A DNA stretch of 10,702 nt from Deltaproteobacteria bacterium (GCA_019310865.1 JAFDDL010000080.1:1-10702), one strand, 5' to 3'. Positions 1 to 6,841 are shown, counted from the stretch's first letter. Notes: generated by a model not told the origin, from the sequence alone. Numbers and translations are program-made.

Positions 1-1
1 A

Positions 2-139
2 ACCCTGAAAAACGTGAGCACCCGGGCTGGTTATATAAAAGGAAAATCCGGCCTATACCCGTATGTCGTGATGATCAACGCCCCGGGCAAAACAACGGAG
101 CCGGTGATGAAAAAATTGATAGAAATAGTTGCGGATTAG
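2..139 (+). CDS. C-terminal end of a probable PBP4-type D-alanyl-D-alanine carboxypeptidase (partial)
   Basis: Only the last 45 codons are in the window, ending at TAG 137-139; the gene enters from the left. The segment VSTRAGYIKGKSGLYPYVV followed by a short strand ending in MIN and a terminal helix resembles the region around the KTG box of peptidase family S13 (PBP4/DacB), where K-T/A-G is followed by a conserved Gly and a hydrophobic strand. Those enzymes trim D-Ala from, or cut cross-links in, periplasmic peptidoglycan. Here the box would read R-A-G rather than K-T-G, which is unusual and makes the call tentative. The last 4 bases overlap the stop of the convergent folE2 gene, so the two transcripts meet tail to tail with no room for a separate terminator. 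The catalytic serine region lies outside the window. Confidence 0.45.
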   Translation, partial: TLKNVSTRAGYIKGKSGLYPYVVMINAPGKTTEPVMKKLIEIVAD

Positions 140-936
140 GTGCTAGTTATGTGGGCATATGCACTATGATTATGGATTGACTCGAAGTTTTCGGCACTCA
201 CCGAAAACCAGGTAATATTGTCATCCTTGTAGAGTTTCTGGGCGATGTCCCGGACCACATCTTCAACAAATTTGGGATTTGAAAATCCCTTTTCGGTGAC
301 TTCCTTTTCATCCACCCGTTTCAAAACGGAGTATACTTCACATGACGCCGAGGATTCCACCAGCTCGATCATGTCTTCCAGCCAGATAAATTTCTTAAAA
401 CGCGTCGACAACCTCACTTCGCCACGCTGGTTATGCGCCCCTTGGGAACTGATCTCCTTTGAGCAAGGGCAAACCGAAGAAATTGGCACCACCACCTCGC
501 TCACCAGGTCGATCCGGTCCTGGGGATCACTGGCGCCGATGAGGGAGCAGGTGTAGTCCATTAAACCCGCTGTTTGGCTGATGGGCGACCGTTTTTCGAT
601 AAAATAAGGGAAGGTCACCTCGATGTGCGCAGATGCCGCATTGAGATGCTGCTTCATCTGCGATAGGACGGTGGCGATATTTTTAATGGAAATTTCCGGC
701 CGGATAACATGGAGAATCTCCACGAACCGGCTCATATGGGTCCCCTTGTCGGTATGGGGCAAATCAACATACATGTTAATGGTCGCGACCGTGTGTTGAA
801 TCGCCTTTGCACGATCTAGAACCGTGATGGGATATTTGAGGTTCTTGATGCCGACCTTGTCGATGGAAATATTTCGATTGTCCGGCTGGCTTTGAATATC
901 TATCATGACAGGATGTTGATCCATTCTGGTGCCCAC
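136..936 (-). CDS. folE2: GTP cyclohydrolase IB (FolE2/MptA family)
   Basis: Converts GTP to 7,8-dihydroneopterin triphosphate, the first step to tetrahydrofolate and to the queuosine precursor preQ0, in the cytoplasm. The 266 residues are typical of the FolE2 family, which is unrelated in sequence to FolE. Visible signatures are the N-terminal segment NRNISIDKVGIKNLKYPI, the CPCS motif (residues 156-159, containing the metal/catalytic cysteine), GAHNQRG (166-172) and the C-terminal HNHSAYA (255-261). The start is uncertain: GTG at 936, ATG at 924 and ATG at 906 are in frame. The last would give the family-like beginning MIDIQSQPDNRN, and none has a strong Shine-Dalgarno. It begins about 5 bp after the ttcA-like stop, so it is probably translated from the same mRNA. 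Its 3' end overlaps the convergent upstream gene by 4 bp. Function is confident; physiological pathway (folate, queuosine or both) is not shown by the sequence. Confidence 0.95.
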   Translation of the reverse strand: MGTRMDQHPVMIDIQSQPDNRNISIDKVGIKNLKYPITVLDRAKAIQHTVATINMYVDLPHTDKGTHMSRFVEILHVIRPEISIKNIATVLSQMKQHLNAASAHIEVTFPYFIEKRSPISQTAGLMDYTCSLIGASDPQDRIDLVSEVVVPISSVCPCSKEISSQGAHNQRGEVRLSTRFKKFIWLEDMIELVESSASCEVYSVLKRVDEKEVTEKGFSNPKFVEDVVRDIAQKLYKDDNITWFSVSAENFESIHNHSAYAHITST

Positions 937-941
937 TGCTA

Positions 942-1673
942 TCAGCGAAGCAAGTAGTCCATTTTCACATGGCTCAGCGCCCGGAAAATGTTTCCCTTTA
1001 TTTTTCGATTTTTCTGATAGAGCTGACGTAACATTACTTTCATTTCCTGTCGTTTGGAGTGACCCGCACTCGGACAGGGATTTTTAAATTCAGGGAAAGA
1101 TTTCTCCCGGGCAAATCGGCGTATGGAACTTTCATCTGCAAAGGCCAGGGGCCGGATGATCGTAAACTTCCCATCGAAAAAGGACTGCTTGGGAACCATG
1201 GTGCTGATCTCACCGGCATAACAAACATTCAAAAAAAAGGTTTCGATCAGATCATCCTTGTTATGACCCAGGGCCAGTTTATCGCACCCCATTTCATCGG
1301 CCAGTTCAAACAGTCGCTTTCGTCTCAATCGGGCGCATAAAAAGCAAGGGTTTTCACGATTGGCATCGCTATGACTTAGGACGCCATAGTTCGTGTGATC
1401 AACCTTTAAAAAATGGCCGTTTGCCGTGCAATAGGCATCCAGCTCATCATCAAAGCCCCCATCGAATCCCGGTTCAATATGAATGGGAAACAGCTCATAG
1501 TCGATGGGAATACGATTTAACCGCTCGCTGAGAATCCAGAGCAGGAACAGGCTGTCCATCCCGCCGGACACCCCCACGGCAATCCGGTCGCCGTGGGATA
1601 TCATCTCGTAATGATGAAGGGCTTTGCCCACCGCCCTGTTCAGGACTTTATATGTATAGCTATGCTTGGGCAC
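942..1673 (-). CDS. TtcA-family tRNA 2-thiocytidine synthetase-like protein
   Basis: An ATP-dependent PP-loop enzyme of 243 residues. TtcA enzymes adenylate C32 of certain tRNAs and replace the oxygen with sulfur, using a [4Fe-4S] cluster held by three cysteines. Seen here: PP-loop SGGMDS at residues 36-41, CFLC at 110-113 followed by ARLRRKRLF, GHNKDD at 136-141, and a third cysteine at 200 in KNPCPSAG. The paired CxxC plus lone downstream Cys fits TtcA better than TilS, which lacks this cysteine set. Compared with E. coli TtcA (about 310 residues) the protein is short at both ends, so substrate identity is inferred. The start is GTG at 1671-1673; in-frame TGA TGA lie 24 bases upstream and no other start codon lies between, so this start is forced although the Shine-Dalgarno is poor. 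It lies between rpoZ and folE2, probably co-transcribed. Confidence 0.82.
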   Translation of the reverse strand: MPKHSYTYKVLNRAVGKALHHYEMISHGDRIAVGVSGGMDSLFLLWILSERLNRIPIDYELFPIHIEPGFDGGFDDELDAYCTANGHFLKVDHTNYGVLSHSDANRENPCFLCARLRRKRLFELADEMGCDKLALGHNKDDLIETFFLNVCYAGEISTMVPKQSFFDGKFTIIRPLAFADESSIRRFAREKSFPEFKNPCPSAGHSKRQEMKVMLRQLYQKNRKIKGNIFRALSHVKMDYLLR

Positions 1674-1710
1674 CTGATCGTCCGAATGCCTGGGTCATCA
1701 TCCACTGTCT

Positions 1711-1734
1711 AGAAGTGGTTTCAAAGCCACTTCT
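1711..1734 (-). other. Stem-loop just after rpoZ (intercistronic hairpin)
   Basis: AGAAGTGG (1711-1718) and CCACTTCT (1727-1734) form a perfect 8-bp inverted repeat around an 8-base loop, starting 5 bases after the rpoZ stop codon. No run of T follows on the minus strand, so it is not a convincing intrinsic terminator. It may stabilise or process the mRNA between rpoZ and the ttcA-like gene, or act as a weak terminator. The structure is seen; the role is inferred. Confidence 0.45.
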
Positions 1735-1739
1735 AATCG

Positions 1740-1946
1740 CTATTCAGCCTCGGGTTCCTCATTCTTAAGGGTAACTTTGCCGGCAGCGATCTCACGCAAC
1801 GCCACCACGATATCTTCATTCTTGGGTGATTTTACCAAATATTCCGACCCTTCACGTATTTGCCGAACACGCTCGGAGGTCATATTAACCAGGACAAACC
1901 GATTTTCAACCCGCTTCAGGCAATCTTCAACTGTTATTCTTGCCAC
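1740..1946 (-). CDS. rpoZ: DNA-directed RNA polymerase omega subunit
   Basis: A 68-residue protein that helps fold and assemble the beta' subunit of RNA polymerase. The start MARITVEDCLKRVENRFVLV and the later REIAAGKVT segment are characteristic of bacterial omega, and the length is typical for short deltaproteobacterial versions. Translation starts at GTG (1944-1946), supported by AAGGAG seven bases upstream (about 1954-1959 on the minus strand). The C-terminus is a short acidic tail. It lies 29 bp after greA and 66 bp before the ttcA-like gene, on the same strand, so it most likely belongs to the greA operon. In many other bacteria rpoZ sits beside gmk or spoT; here the partner is greA, another RNA polymerase accessory factor. 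Confidence 0.95.
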   Translation of the reverse strand: MARITVEDCLKRVENRFVLVNMTSERVRQIREGSEYLVKSPKNEDIVVALREIAAGKVTLKNEEPEAE

Positions 1947-1975
1947 TTAAACTCTCCTTATCCGCTCACAAACTG

Positions 1976-2443
1976 TTATAGAATTTCCACCAATTCATAT
2001 ATCCGTTTACCACCGGGGGCGGTGATGGTAACCTCATCACCTGGCTGTTTTCCCAAAATAGCTTTCCCCAAAGGTGATGATACGCTGATACGGCCATTTC
2101 CAATATCCGACTCTTCCGGACCCACCAGCTGGTATTTAACCGTTTCTTCGGTATCCACGTTTTCAAGCAGCACCCTTGAGGCAAACACAACCCGGTCTTG
2201 GGGTAGGTCATCGGGATCGATGATATCGGCCGCACTGATTTTGTATGAAAGCGAAGCCAGACGCCCCTGAATGAACCCCTGGCGTTCTTTAGCGGCATGG
2301 TATTCCGCATTTTCAGATAAATCGCCGTGGGCACGGGCTTCCTCGATGGCCAGAATGTTTTTGGGACGTTCGATGGTCTTTAATAGATCCATCTCTCTTT
2401 TCAGCGCTTCATATCCCTTTCTGGTAAATGGTATTCTTTCCAA
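1976..2443 (-). CDS. greA: Transcription elongation factor GreA
   Basis: GreA enters the secondary channel of stalled, backtracked RNA polymerase and stimulates cleavage of the 3' end of the transcript so elongation can resume. The 155-residue length is standard. The N-terminal coiled coil (about residues 8-75) carries the conserved tip GDLSENAEYHAAKERQ at 40-55, including Asp41 and Glu44, which place the catalytic magnesium. The C-terminal FKBP-like domain ends with SPLGKAILGKQPGDEV and IYELVEI. The start is TTG at 2441-2443, chosen because a clean AAGGAG lies six bases upstream (about 2450-2455 minus strand) and the protein then begins MERIPFT as in other GreA proteins. It is the first gene of the probable greA-rpoZ-ttcA-folE2 operon and has a structured 180-base leader. 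Confidence 0.96.
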   Translation of the reverse strand: MERIPFTRKGYEALKREMDLLKTIERPKNILAIEEARAHGDLSENAEYHAAKERQGFIQGRLASLSYKISAADIIDPDDLPQDRVVFASRVLLENVDTEETVKYQLVGPEESDIGNGRISVSSPLGKAILGKQPGDEVTITAPGGKRIYELVEIL

Positions 2444-2485
2444 CGCAGACTCCTTTTATATCATCCGAAGCAGCGGCCCCGGGGT

Positions 2486-2541
2486 CTCAGGGCTCGCCCT
2501 TAGTCTTGATAACACAAAAGGGCTCGCTTAAAAACGAACCC
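2486..2541 (-). promoter_or_regulatory. Structured greA leader: terminator-like hairpin and a second small stem
   Basis: On the minus strand GGGTTCG (2541-2535) and CGAGCCC (2526-2520) form a 7-bp stem, one pair being G-U, around an 8-base loop. It is followed by TTTTGTGTT (2519-2511), the layout of a weak intrinsic terminator. A second small stem, AGGG-CGAG-CCCT, lies at 2489-2500 within 2486-2503. GCGAGCCCT occurs in both stems, so the upstream GGGTTCG arm could pair with either copy. The structure could end pssA transcripts or attenuate greA. E. coli greA is known to have a terminating leader that yields the GraL RNA, but similarity of mechanism here is only inference. Confidence 0.4.
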
Positions 2542-2551
2542 CGGTCGATCT

Positions 2552-2580
2552 GTTTAATTTCCCTTGGGTATTCTTGTCAA
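2552..2580 (-). promoter_or_regulatory. Candidate sigma70-type promoter for greA operon
   Basis: On the minus strand a perfect TTGACA (2580-2575) is followed after 17 bases by TTAAAC (2557-2552), which matches only three of six positions of TATAAT. It lies in the gap between the pssA stop and greA, about 110 bases before the greA start. The strong -35 and spacing favour a promoter; the poor -10 keeps confidence low. Confidence 0.4.
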
Positions 2581-2623
2581 TCGAGCTGCCACCCGCAAAA
2601 TTTAACCATTTGATGCAATACAT

Positions 2624-3424
2624 TCAAACAGTCCGCGGGCGCTTCTCGTCTCCTTCCGTCACTTCGTCTTGGGCTTCCAGATCCATTTTCCGATGCCGCA
2701 AGGCCAGAATCGGCCCTGAGGCTACATAGACAAAGCCGATTAAGAACAGGGCAATTGCCGGTTGGGCCACAATGAAAACAAATACGAGGATCACACCCAC
2801 CAGGGCATTGAAATTCATCCGCCGGAAGATGAAAGATTTTTTTGAGCTGATATAGCGTATGTTGCTCACCATTAAAAACGAGAGGCCGTAAACCGGCAAC
2901 AGCATGAGGATCGGATTCAGATTGTCGGCAAATCCCAATTTATGAGCAAACAACACCGTGCCGGCCAGCATACCGGCGGCAGCGGGAATCGGAAGTCCCG
3001 TAAAATGGTCGCTGCTGATCGATCCGGTCTGGGTGTTGAATCTGGCCAAGCGCAATGCACCACACACGGTAAATAGAAAAGCCGCCAGCCATCCCACACG
3101 CCCCAGGGGGCTCAGAATCCACAGATACATCATCAAGCCCGGCGCCAGACCGAAAGATATCAGGTCGGCCAGAGAATCATACTCCACGCCAAACTGACTG
3201 GTCGCGCCGGTTGCCCGGGCGATTTTACCATCCAGGCCATCGAACATGCCGGCGATGATAATGGAAAACGCAGCGGTTGAAAATTTCCCCTCCATGGAGA
3301 AAATAATTGCCAGAAATCCGCAAAACAGGTTTAGGGTCGTGCACAAGTTCGGCAACACATAGATGCCGCGGCGCAAACGGTCCTTTTCGCCCAATCGTCG
3401 CTTTAAGCTCGATTTACGTTTCAT
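2624..3424 (-). CDS. pssA: CDP-diacylglycerol--serine O-phosphatidyltransferase
   Basis: An integral membrane enzyme that joins CDP-diacylglycerol and L-serine to make phosphatidylserine, the precursor of phosphatidylethanolamine. The CDP-alcohol phosphatidyltransferase signature is present as DGLDGKIAR (residues 62-70) followed by GVEYDSLAD (79-87), giving the full set of metal-binding aspartates. Hydrophobic segments around 22-45, 48-60, 90-120, 145-162, 170-190 and 207-240 fit the usual multi-pass fold, and the N-terminus (MKRKSSLKRRLGEKDRLRRG) is strongly basic and cytoplasmic, as in Bacillus-type PssA. The start at ATG 3422-3424 gives 266 residues. The frame is open upstream to 3541, but that extension is not family-like and contains the likely promoter. 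The C-terminus is a charged soluble tail. It stands between tsaB and greA, with gaps of 140 and 180 bp, and may be transcribed alone. Confidence 0.93.
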   Translation of the reverse strand: MKRKSSLKRRLGEKDRLRRGIYVLPNLCTTLNLFCGFLAIIFSMEGKFSTAAFSIIIAGMFDGLDGKIARATGATSQFGVEYDSLADLISFGLAPGLMMYLWILSPLGRVGWLAAFLFTVCGALRLARFNTQTGSISSDHFTGLPIPAAAGMLAGTVLFAHKLGFADNLNPILMLLPVYGLSFLMVSNIRYISSKKSFIFRRMNFNALVGVILVFVFIVAQPAIALFLIGFVYVASGPILALRHRKMDLEAQDEVTEGDEKRPRTV

Positions 3425-3531
3425 GGCAAGCCCCCAAGTCTTATTTATCCAACCGATATTAAATGAAAAACAGACGATCATCCGAAATGCCTTTTCAGTT
3501 AACCGCCTGCTCATTTTCTTGCAACCACCTA

Positions 3532-3560
3532 TACTTAACAATTGTTTTATCTTATGTCAA
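3532..3560 (-). promoter_or_regulatory. Candidate promoter for pssA
   Basis: On the minus strand a perfect TTGACA (3560-3555) lies directly after the tsaB stop. After 17 bases comes TAAGTA (3537-3532), itself overlapped by TATAGG. The 10-bp palindrome AACAATTGTT (3537-3546) lies between the boxes, where a repressor could bind. The pssA start is about 110 bases downstream. The -35 match is exact but the -10 is weak, so this is a moderate candidate. Confidence 0.35.
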
Positions 3561-3564
3561 TATT

Positions 3565-4269
3565 TCATCCTTTTGCAAGGCCGGTTTTTTTGGTGCAGCG
3601 CAGCTGTGCATACGACTTTCGTAGATAATGCGGCACCACTGTTCGAAAATCATCAGTTCGACCCGCTTCGAATTCTCGGCGGCTAAGCAGCGCCACAGTG
3701 GATGCCCGGATAACCCCCTCGATGTCCGGCGCGAACCGGGCCAGATCGCCCAGCGCGTCTTTCACCCGGGTCCGGTAGCAAGCCGCACCGTCACCCACCA
3801 GAATGACCGGCTCGTGGATTTCCGCCACAACCTGTTCGGGAGGCAACGAACTCTGGGCCGTTAGCCGAGTCAGCGCGTCACCGGAAAACCGATATCGGGC
3901 ACTGTAAACCTCCTGATTTCGGGCATCGATCATGGCGCAAATCATTCGATGCTCGTCTGCAGCCTGAGATGCCACGGCTGAAAGGCTCGATATTCCCGCG
4001 ATGGGTATTCCAGTTGTCGCGGCAAGGCCTTTGACCGCACTGATGCCGATTCGAAGCCCCGTAAAGCTGCCTGGACCCTTGACAAACGCAATCCCGTCCA
4101 TGTTCGACAGGGATACGCCCGCCATTTGAAGCGTCCTGTGAATCATGCGCATTAAATGTTTGGAATGGGTCTCCCGGCGACCGATGGTCAATTCCGCCAA
4201 CAATGCGTCGGCCTGGGTAACCGCAACGGAACCGGTGGTGCCGGATGTGTCGATTGCTAGTATTTTCAT
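3565..4269 (-). CDS. tsaB: tRNA threonylcarbamoyladenosine biosynthesis protein TsaB
   Basis: A partner of TsaD and TsaE in making t6A at position 37 of tRNAs that read ANN codons, using threonylcarbamoyl-AMP from TsaC. TsaB is an inactive relative of TsaD with an ASKHA fold and works as the scaffold of the TsaBD dimer. The 234 residues show the family pattern: ILAIDTS at 3-9, the hallmark GPGSFTGLRIG at 65-75, and MIDARNQEVY at 113-122 leading into the C-terminal domain. The start is ATG 4267-4269, which gives the standard MKILAIDTS beginning; the upstream bases lack a clear Shine-Dalgarno. It follows lon, separated by a 30-bp perfect inverted repeat, and precedes pssA. The C-terminal 20 residues are basic. 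No sign of damage. Confidence 0.95.
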   Translation of the reverse strand: MKILAIDTSGTTGSVAVTQADALLAELTIGRRETHSKHLMRMIHRTLQMAGVSLSNMDGIAFVKGPGSFTGLRIGISAVKGLAATTGIPIAGISSLSAVASQAADEHRMICAMIDARNQEVYSARYRFSGDALTRLTAQSSLPPEQVVAEIHEPVILVGDGAACYRTRVKDALGDLARFAPDIEGVIRASTVALLSRREFEAGRTDDFRTVVPHYLRKSYAQLRCTKKTGLAKG

Positions 4270-4304
4270 AAGCTATACGTGCTAAACAGGGTCGCTATCG
4301 TAGC

Positions 4305-4370
4305 GGGGTCGCATCTTAATTATTAATTATTCAAGAGTAATTGAATAATTAATAATTAAGATGCGACCCC
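4305..4370. repeat. Perfect 30-bp inverted repeat between lon and tsaB (REP-like or terminator hairpin)
   Basis: Positions 4305-4334 and 4341-4370 are exact reverse complements, separated by GAGTAA, so the RNA of either strand can fold into an uninterrupted 30-bp stem with a 6-base loop. The outer third of each arm is GC-rich (GGGGTCGCATC) and the inner two thirds are almost entirely A and T. The outer core GGGGTCNNNTCTT also occurs, reverse-complemented, at 7743 and 9265. The element starts 16 bases beyond the lon stop. It could end lon transcription, but an uninterrupted stem with a shared outer core also fits a REP-type or small non-autonomous mobile element. Confidence 0.85.
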
Positions 4371-4385
4371 CTCCCCGACCCCTTC

Positions 4386-6770
4386 CTACTTCTTCAGCTT
4401 GCCCTGAATGGCAAGCGGCAGCACCTGGTTCATGTCCTTTACGGGTATGAAAGTGAGTTTGCGCTTTACATTGGGAGGGATTTCGGACAGATCTTTCCGG
4501 TTCTTTTCCGGAATGATGATGGTCCGAATCCCGGCCCGGATTGCACCCAGGGCCTTTTCCTTCAAACCACCGATGGGCAGCACACGGCCCCGAAGGGTGA
4601 TTTCGCCGGTCATGGCCACCTCCTTGGATACCGGTTTCCCGGTCAGGGCTGATATCAGGGCGGTTGCCATGGCAATGCCGGCTGAAGGGCCGTCTTTGGG
4701 AATGGCCCCGGCCGGCACATGAATATGAATGTCATGGCTGTCGAACACGTTGTCCGTGATGCCGAAATCATCGAGATGGGCGCGGGCATAACTCAATGCC
4801 GCCCGGGCCGATTCCTGCATCACCTCCCCAAGCTGTCCGGTGATGATTAATTCACCCTTGCCGAAAATAAGAGCCGCCTCCACATAGAGCACCTCTCCGC
4901 CCACCTGGGTCCAGGCCAGTCCCGTGGACAGTCCCACCTGACTCTCTTCCTGATCCATTTCCTGTATGAATTTGGGGATTCCCAGAAACTTGGCCAAGTT
5001 GTTGCGAGTCATGCGAACATGAGGCTTTTCCCCCTCTGCAATTTTTCGAGCCTGCCGGCGGCAGATGGTGCCGATCTCCCGCTCGAGATTGCGGACACCG
5101 GCCTCGGATGTGTATTCGTCGATAATTTGACGCAATGCCCCTTGGCTGAAAGACAGGTAGCGTGGTTTTAAGCCGTTTTCCTTCACCTGCCGGGGAATCA
5201 AGTGGTTTTTGGCGATCTGCATTTTTTCTTCATTGGTATAACCGGAAAGATTGATTACCTCCATTCGATCGAGCAACGCGGACGGAATGGTGTCGGTCAG
5301 ATTTGCCGTTAAAATGAACATGACCTTGGATAGGTCGAACGGCAAATTCAGATAATGATCGCTGAAGGAATTGTTCTGCTCCGGATCAAGGGCTTCGAGC
5401 AAGGCTGAAGATGGATCCCCCCGGAAATCGGAACCGAGTTTGTCGATCTCGTCCATCATAAACAGCGGATTGTGGGTGCCACATTGCTTCAACCCTTGAA
5501 TAATCCGGCCTGGCATGGAGCCGATGTAAGTTCGACGGTGCCCCCTGATTTCAGCCTCATCTCGAATACCGCCCAGAGAAATTCGAACAAATTTACGTTT
5601 CATGGCGCGGGCAATGGCCTGGCCCAGGGATGTTTTTCCCACTCCCGGAGGGCCGACGAAACACAGGATCGGTCCCTTCATTTTCGGGTTGAGCTTGCGC
5701 ACGCTCAAATGCTCCAAGATCCGGTCCTTGATCTTATCAAGCCCGAAATGCTCTGCATCGAGCACCTTCTTGGCCCGCTTGATATCCAGGTCATCCTTCG
5801 TGGTCTTTTTCCATGGCAGTTCAACCAGCCAGTCGAGGTAGGTTCGCACCACGGAAGATTCCGCAGAGTCCGGATGCATCTGCTTCAGGCGCTTTAACTG
5901 CTTTTTCGCCTCCTCATCGGCATGGGCCGGCATTTTGGCACGCTTGATACTCTTTTGGTACTCATCAACCTCCCGCGTCTTTTCATCAAATTCTCCGAGT
6001 TCACGATGAATGGCGCGGACCTGTTCACGCAGAAAATAGTCTCGCTGATTTTTTGAGATCTCATCTCGGACATCGGACTGTATTTTCGCTTGCATAGCGG
6101 ACAGATCGACTTCCCGCGACAGCAGATCGTTTACCTTACGAAGCCTTTCAAGCGGGTCGGTTATTTCAAGCAGCGCCTGGGATTCATCGATCTTGAGCCG
6201 CAGGTTGGACGCAACCAAATCGGCCAATTTGCCCGGCTCATCCGTTGCATCAAGAATCGTTCGCACATCTCCGGTCATCTCTCCCCGAAGCGTCAATATT
6301 TTTTCAGAGTTTTCCCGGACGCTTCTCAGCAGCGCCTCCATTTCAAGGTTCATTTCATAGGTTACTTCCTCATCGATGATCTCAATCAGGACACGGTAAA
6401 ATGACTTTTTGCGCACATACTCCTTGACGCGGGCCTTTGCAATGCCCTGAACCAATGCCTTGACCCGGCCGTCGGGCAATTTGAGCATGCGCAGAATGCG
6501 GCCCACCGTGCCGATCTTGTATATTTCCTCCGGCTTTGGATTTTCAGTATGCGGATCGACCTGGGTTGCCAGAAAGATGAATCGATCCTTGTTTACGGCC
6601 TCTTCCGCCGCTCGAACGGACCGTTCCCGTCCAATAAAAAGGGGCAACAGCATGTCGGTAAATATCACGACATCTCTTACCGGAAGCAGTGGAATCGGGT
6701 TGGGAATATTCTCATTGGCATCCTCTTCGTCGATAATGCTAATCAGGTCATCCCGGTCGGTTTCAGCCAT
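4386..6770 (-). CDS. lon: ATP-dependent protease La (Lon)
   Basis: Lon is a cytoplasmic homohexamer that unfolds and degrades damaged and regulatory proteins. The 794 residues from this start hold all parts in order. The N-terminal substrate domain, beginning at IPLLPVRDVVIF (about 26-37), is followed by a coiled-coil stretch (about 225-300). The AAA+ module has Walker A GPPGVGKTS (373-381) and Walker B LFMMDEID (436-443), and the C-terminal protease domain has PKDGPSAG with catalytic Ser696 and GGLKEK with catalytic Lys739. Start choice: ATG 6768-6770 has GAGGAG five bases upstream. An in-frame ATG at 6830 would add 20 residues, but that extension is encoded by tandem 19-bp repeats and looks like leader. 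No heat-shock sigma32 promoter was recognised. The gene diverges from the prepilin peptidase and ends just before the 30-bp inverted repeat. Confidence 0.97.
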   Translation of the reverse strand: MAETDRDDLISIIDEEDANENIPNPIPLLPVRDVVIFTDMLLPLFIGRERSVRAAEEAVNKDRFIFLATQVDPHTENPKPEEIYKIGTVGRILRMLKLPDGRVKALVQGIAKARVKEYVRKKSFYRVLIEIIDEEVTYEMNLEMEALLRSVRENSEKILTLRGEMTGDVRTILDATDEPGKLADLVASNLRLKIDESQALLEITDPLERLRKVNDLLSREVDLSAMQAKIQSDVRDEISKNQRDYFLREQVRAIHRELGEFDEKTREVDEYQKSIKRAKMPAHADEEAKKQLKRLKQMHPDSAESSVVRTYLDWLVELPWKKTTKDDLDIKRAKKVLDAEHFGLDKIKDRILEHLSVRKLNPKMKGPILCFVGPPGVGKTSLGQAIARAMKRKFVRISLGGIRDEAEIRGHRRTYIGSMPGRIIQGLKQCGTHNPLFMMDEIDKLGSDFRGDPSSALLEALDPEQNNSFSDHYLNLPFDLSKVMFILTANLTDTIPSALLDRMEVINLSGYTNEEKMQIAKNHLIPRQVKENGLKPRYLSFSQGALRQIIDEYTSEAGVRNLEREIGTICRRQARKIAEGEKPHVRMTRNNLAKFLGIPKFIQEMDQEESQVGLSTGLAWTQVGGEVLYVEAALIFGKGELIITGQLGEVMQESARAALSYARAHLDDFGITDNVFDSHDIHIHVPAGAIPKDGPSAGIAMATALISALTGKPVSKEVAMTGEITLRGRVLPIGGLKEKALGAIRAGIRTIIIPEKNRKDLSEIPPNVKRKLTFIPVKDMNQVLPLAIQGKLKK

Positions 6771-6800
6771 GATCACTCCTCTGTGGAAAGTCGACAACAG

Positions 6801-6841
6801 ATCGTGTTTATCCATAAACATCGTGTCCATTCATAAATATA
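6801..6841 (-). promoter_or_regulatory. Operator-like tandem 19-bp repeats with palindrome upstream of lon
   Basis: ATCGTGTTTATCCATAAA (6801-6818) and ATCGTGTCCATTCATAAA (6820-6837) match at 15 of 18 positions with a 19-bp period, nearly two turns of the helix. The first copy contains the 16-bp palindrome TGTTTATCCATAAACA (6805-6820). On the minus strand TATATT (6841-6836), a good -10 box, overlaps the distal copy, although no good -35 is seen. The placement, over a possible transcription start and 31-67 bases before the lon start, fits a repressor or activator site. Repeat and palindrome are seen; the regulatory role is inferred. Confidence 0.5.

Noticed and set aside
2477..2484. CCCCGGGG palindrome near greA as an operator
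   Set aside because: An isolated 8-bp GC palindrome is too short to support a function by itself.
3425..3541. A 39-residue N-terminal extension of PssA
   Set aside because: The open frame exists, but the sequence is not family-like and overlaps the candidate promoter; the basic MKRKSSLKRR start at 3424 is typical.
5472..5897. A 141-codon open frame opposite lon
   Set aside because: It is fully antisense to the AAA+ and linker region of Lon, with no recognisable protein pattern.
6771..6830. A 20-residue N-terminal extension of Lon starting at ATG 6830
   Set aside because: It is encoded largely by the 19-bp tandem repeats, whose period is not a multiple of three, and the ATG at 6770 has a strong Shine-Dalgarno.
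6808..6834. Short leader peptide (MNGHDVYG, stop) upstream of lon
   Set aside because: An eight-codon frame is present on the minus strand, but it lies inside the repeats and has no clear ribosome binding site, so it is most likely chance.
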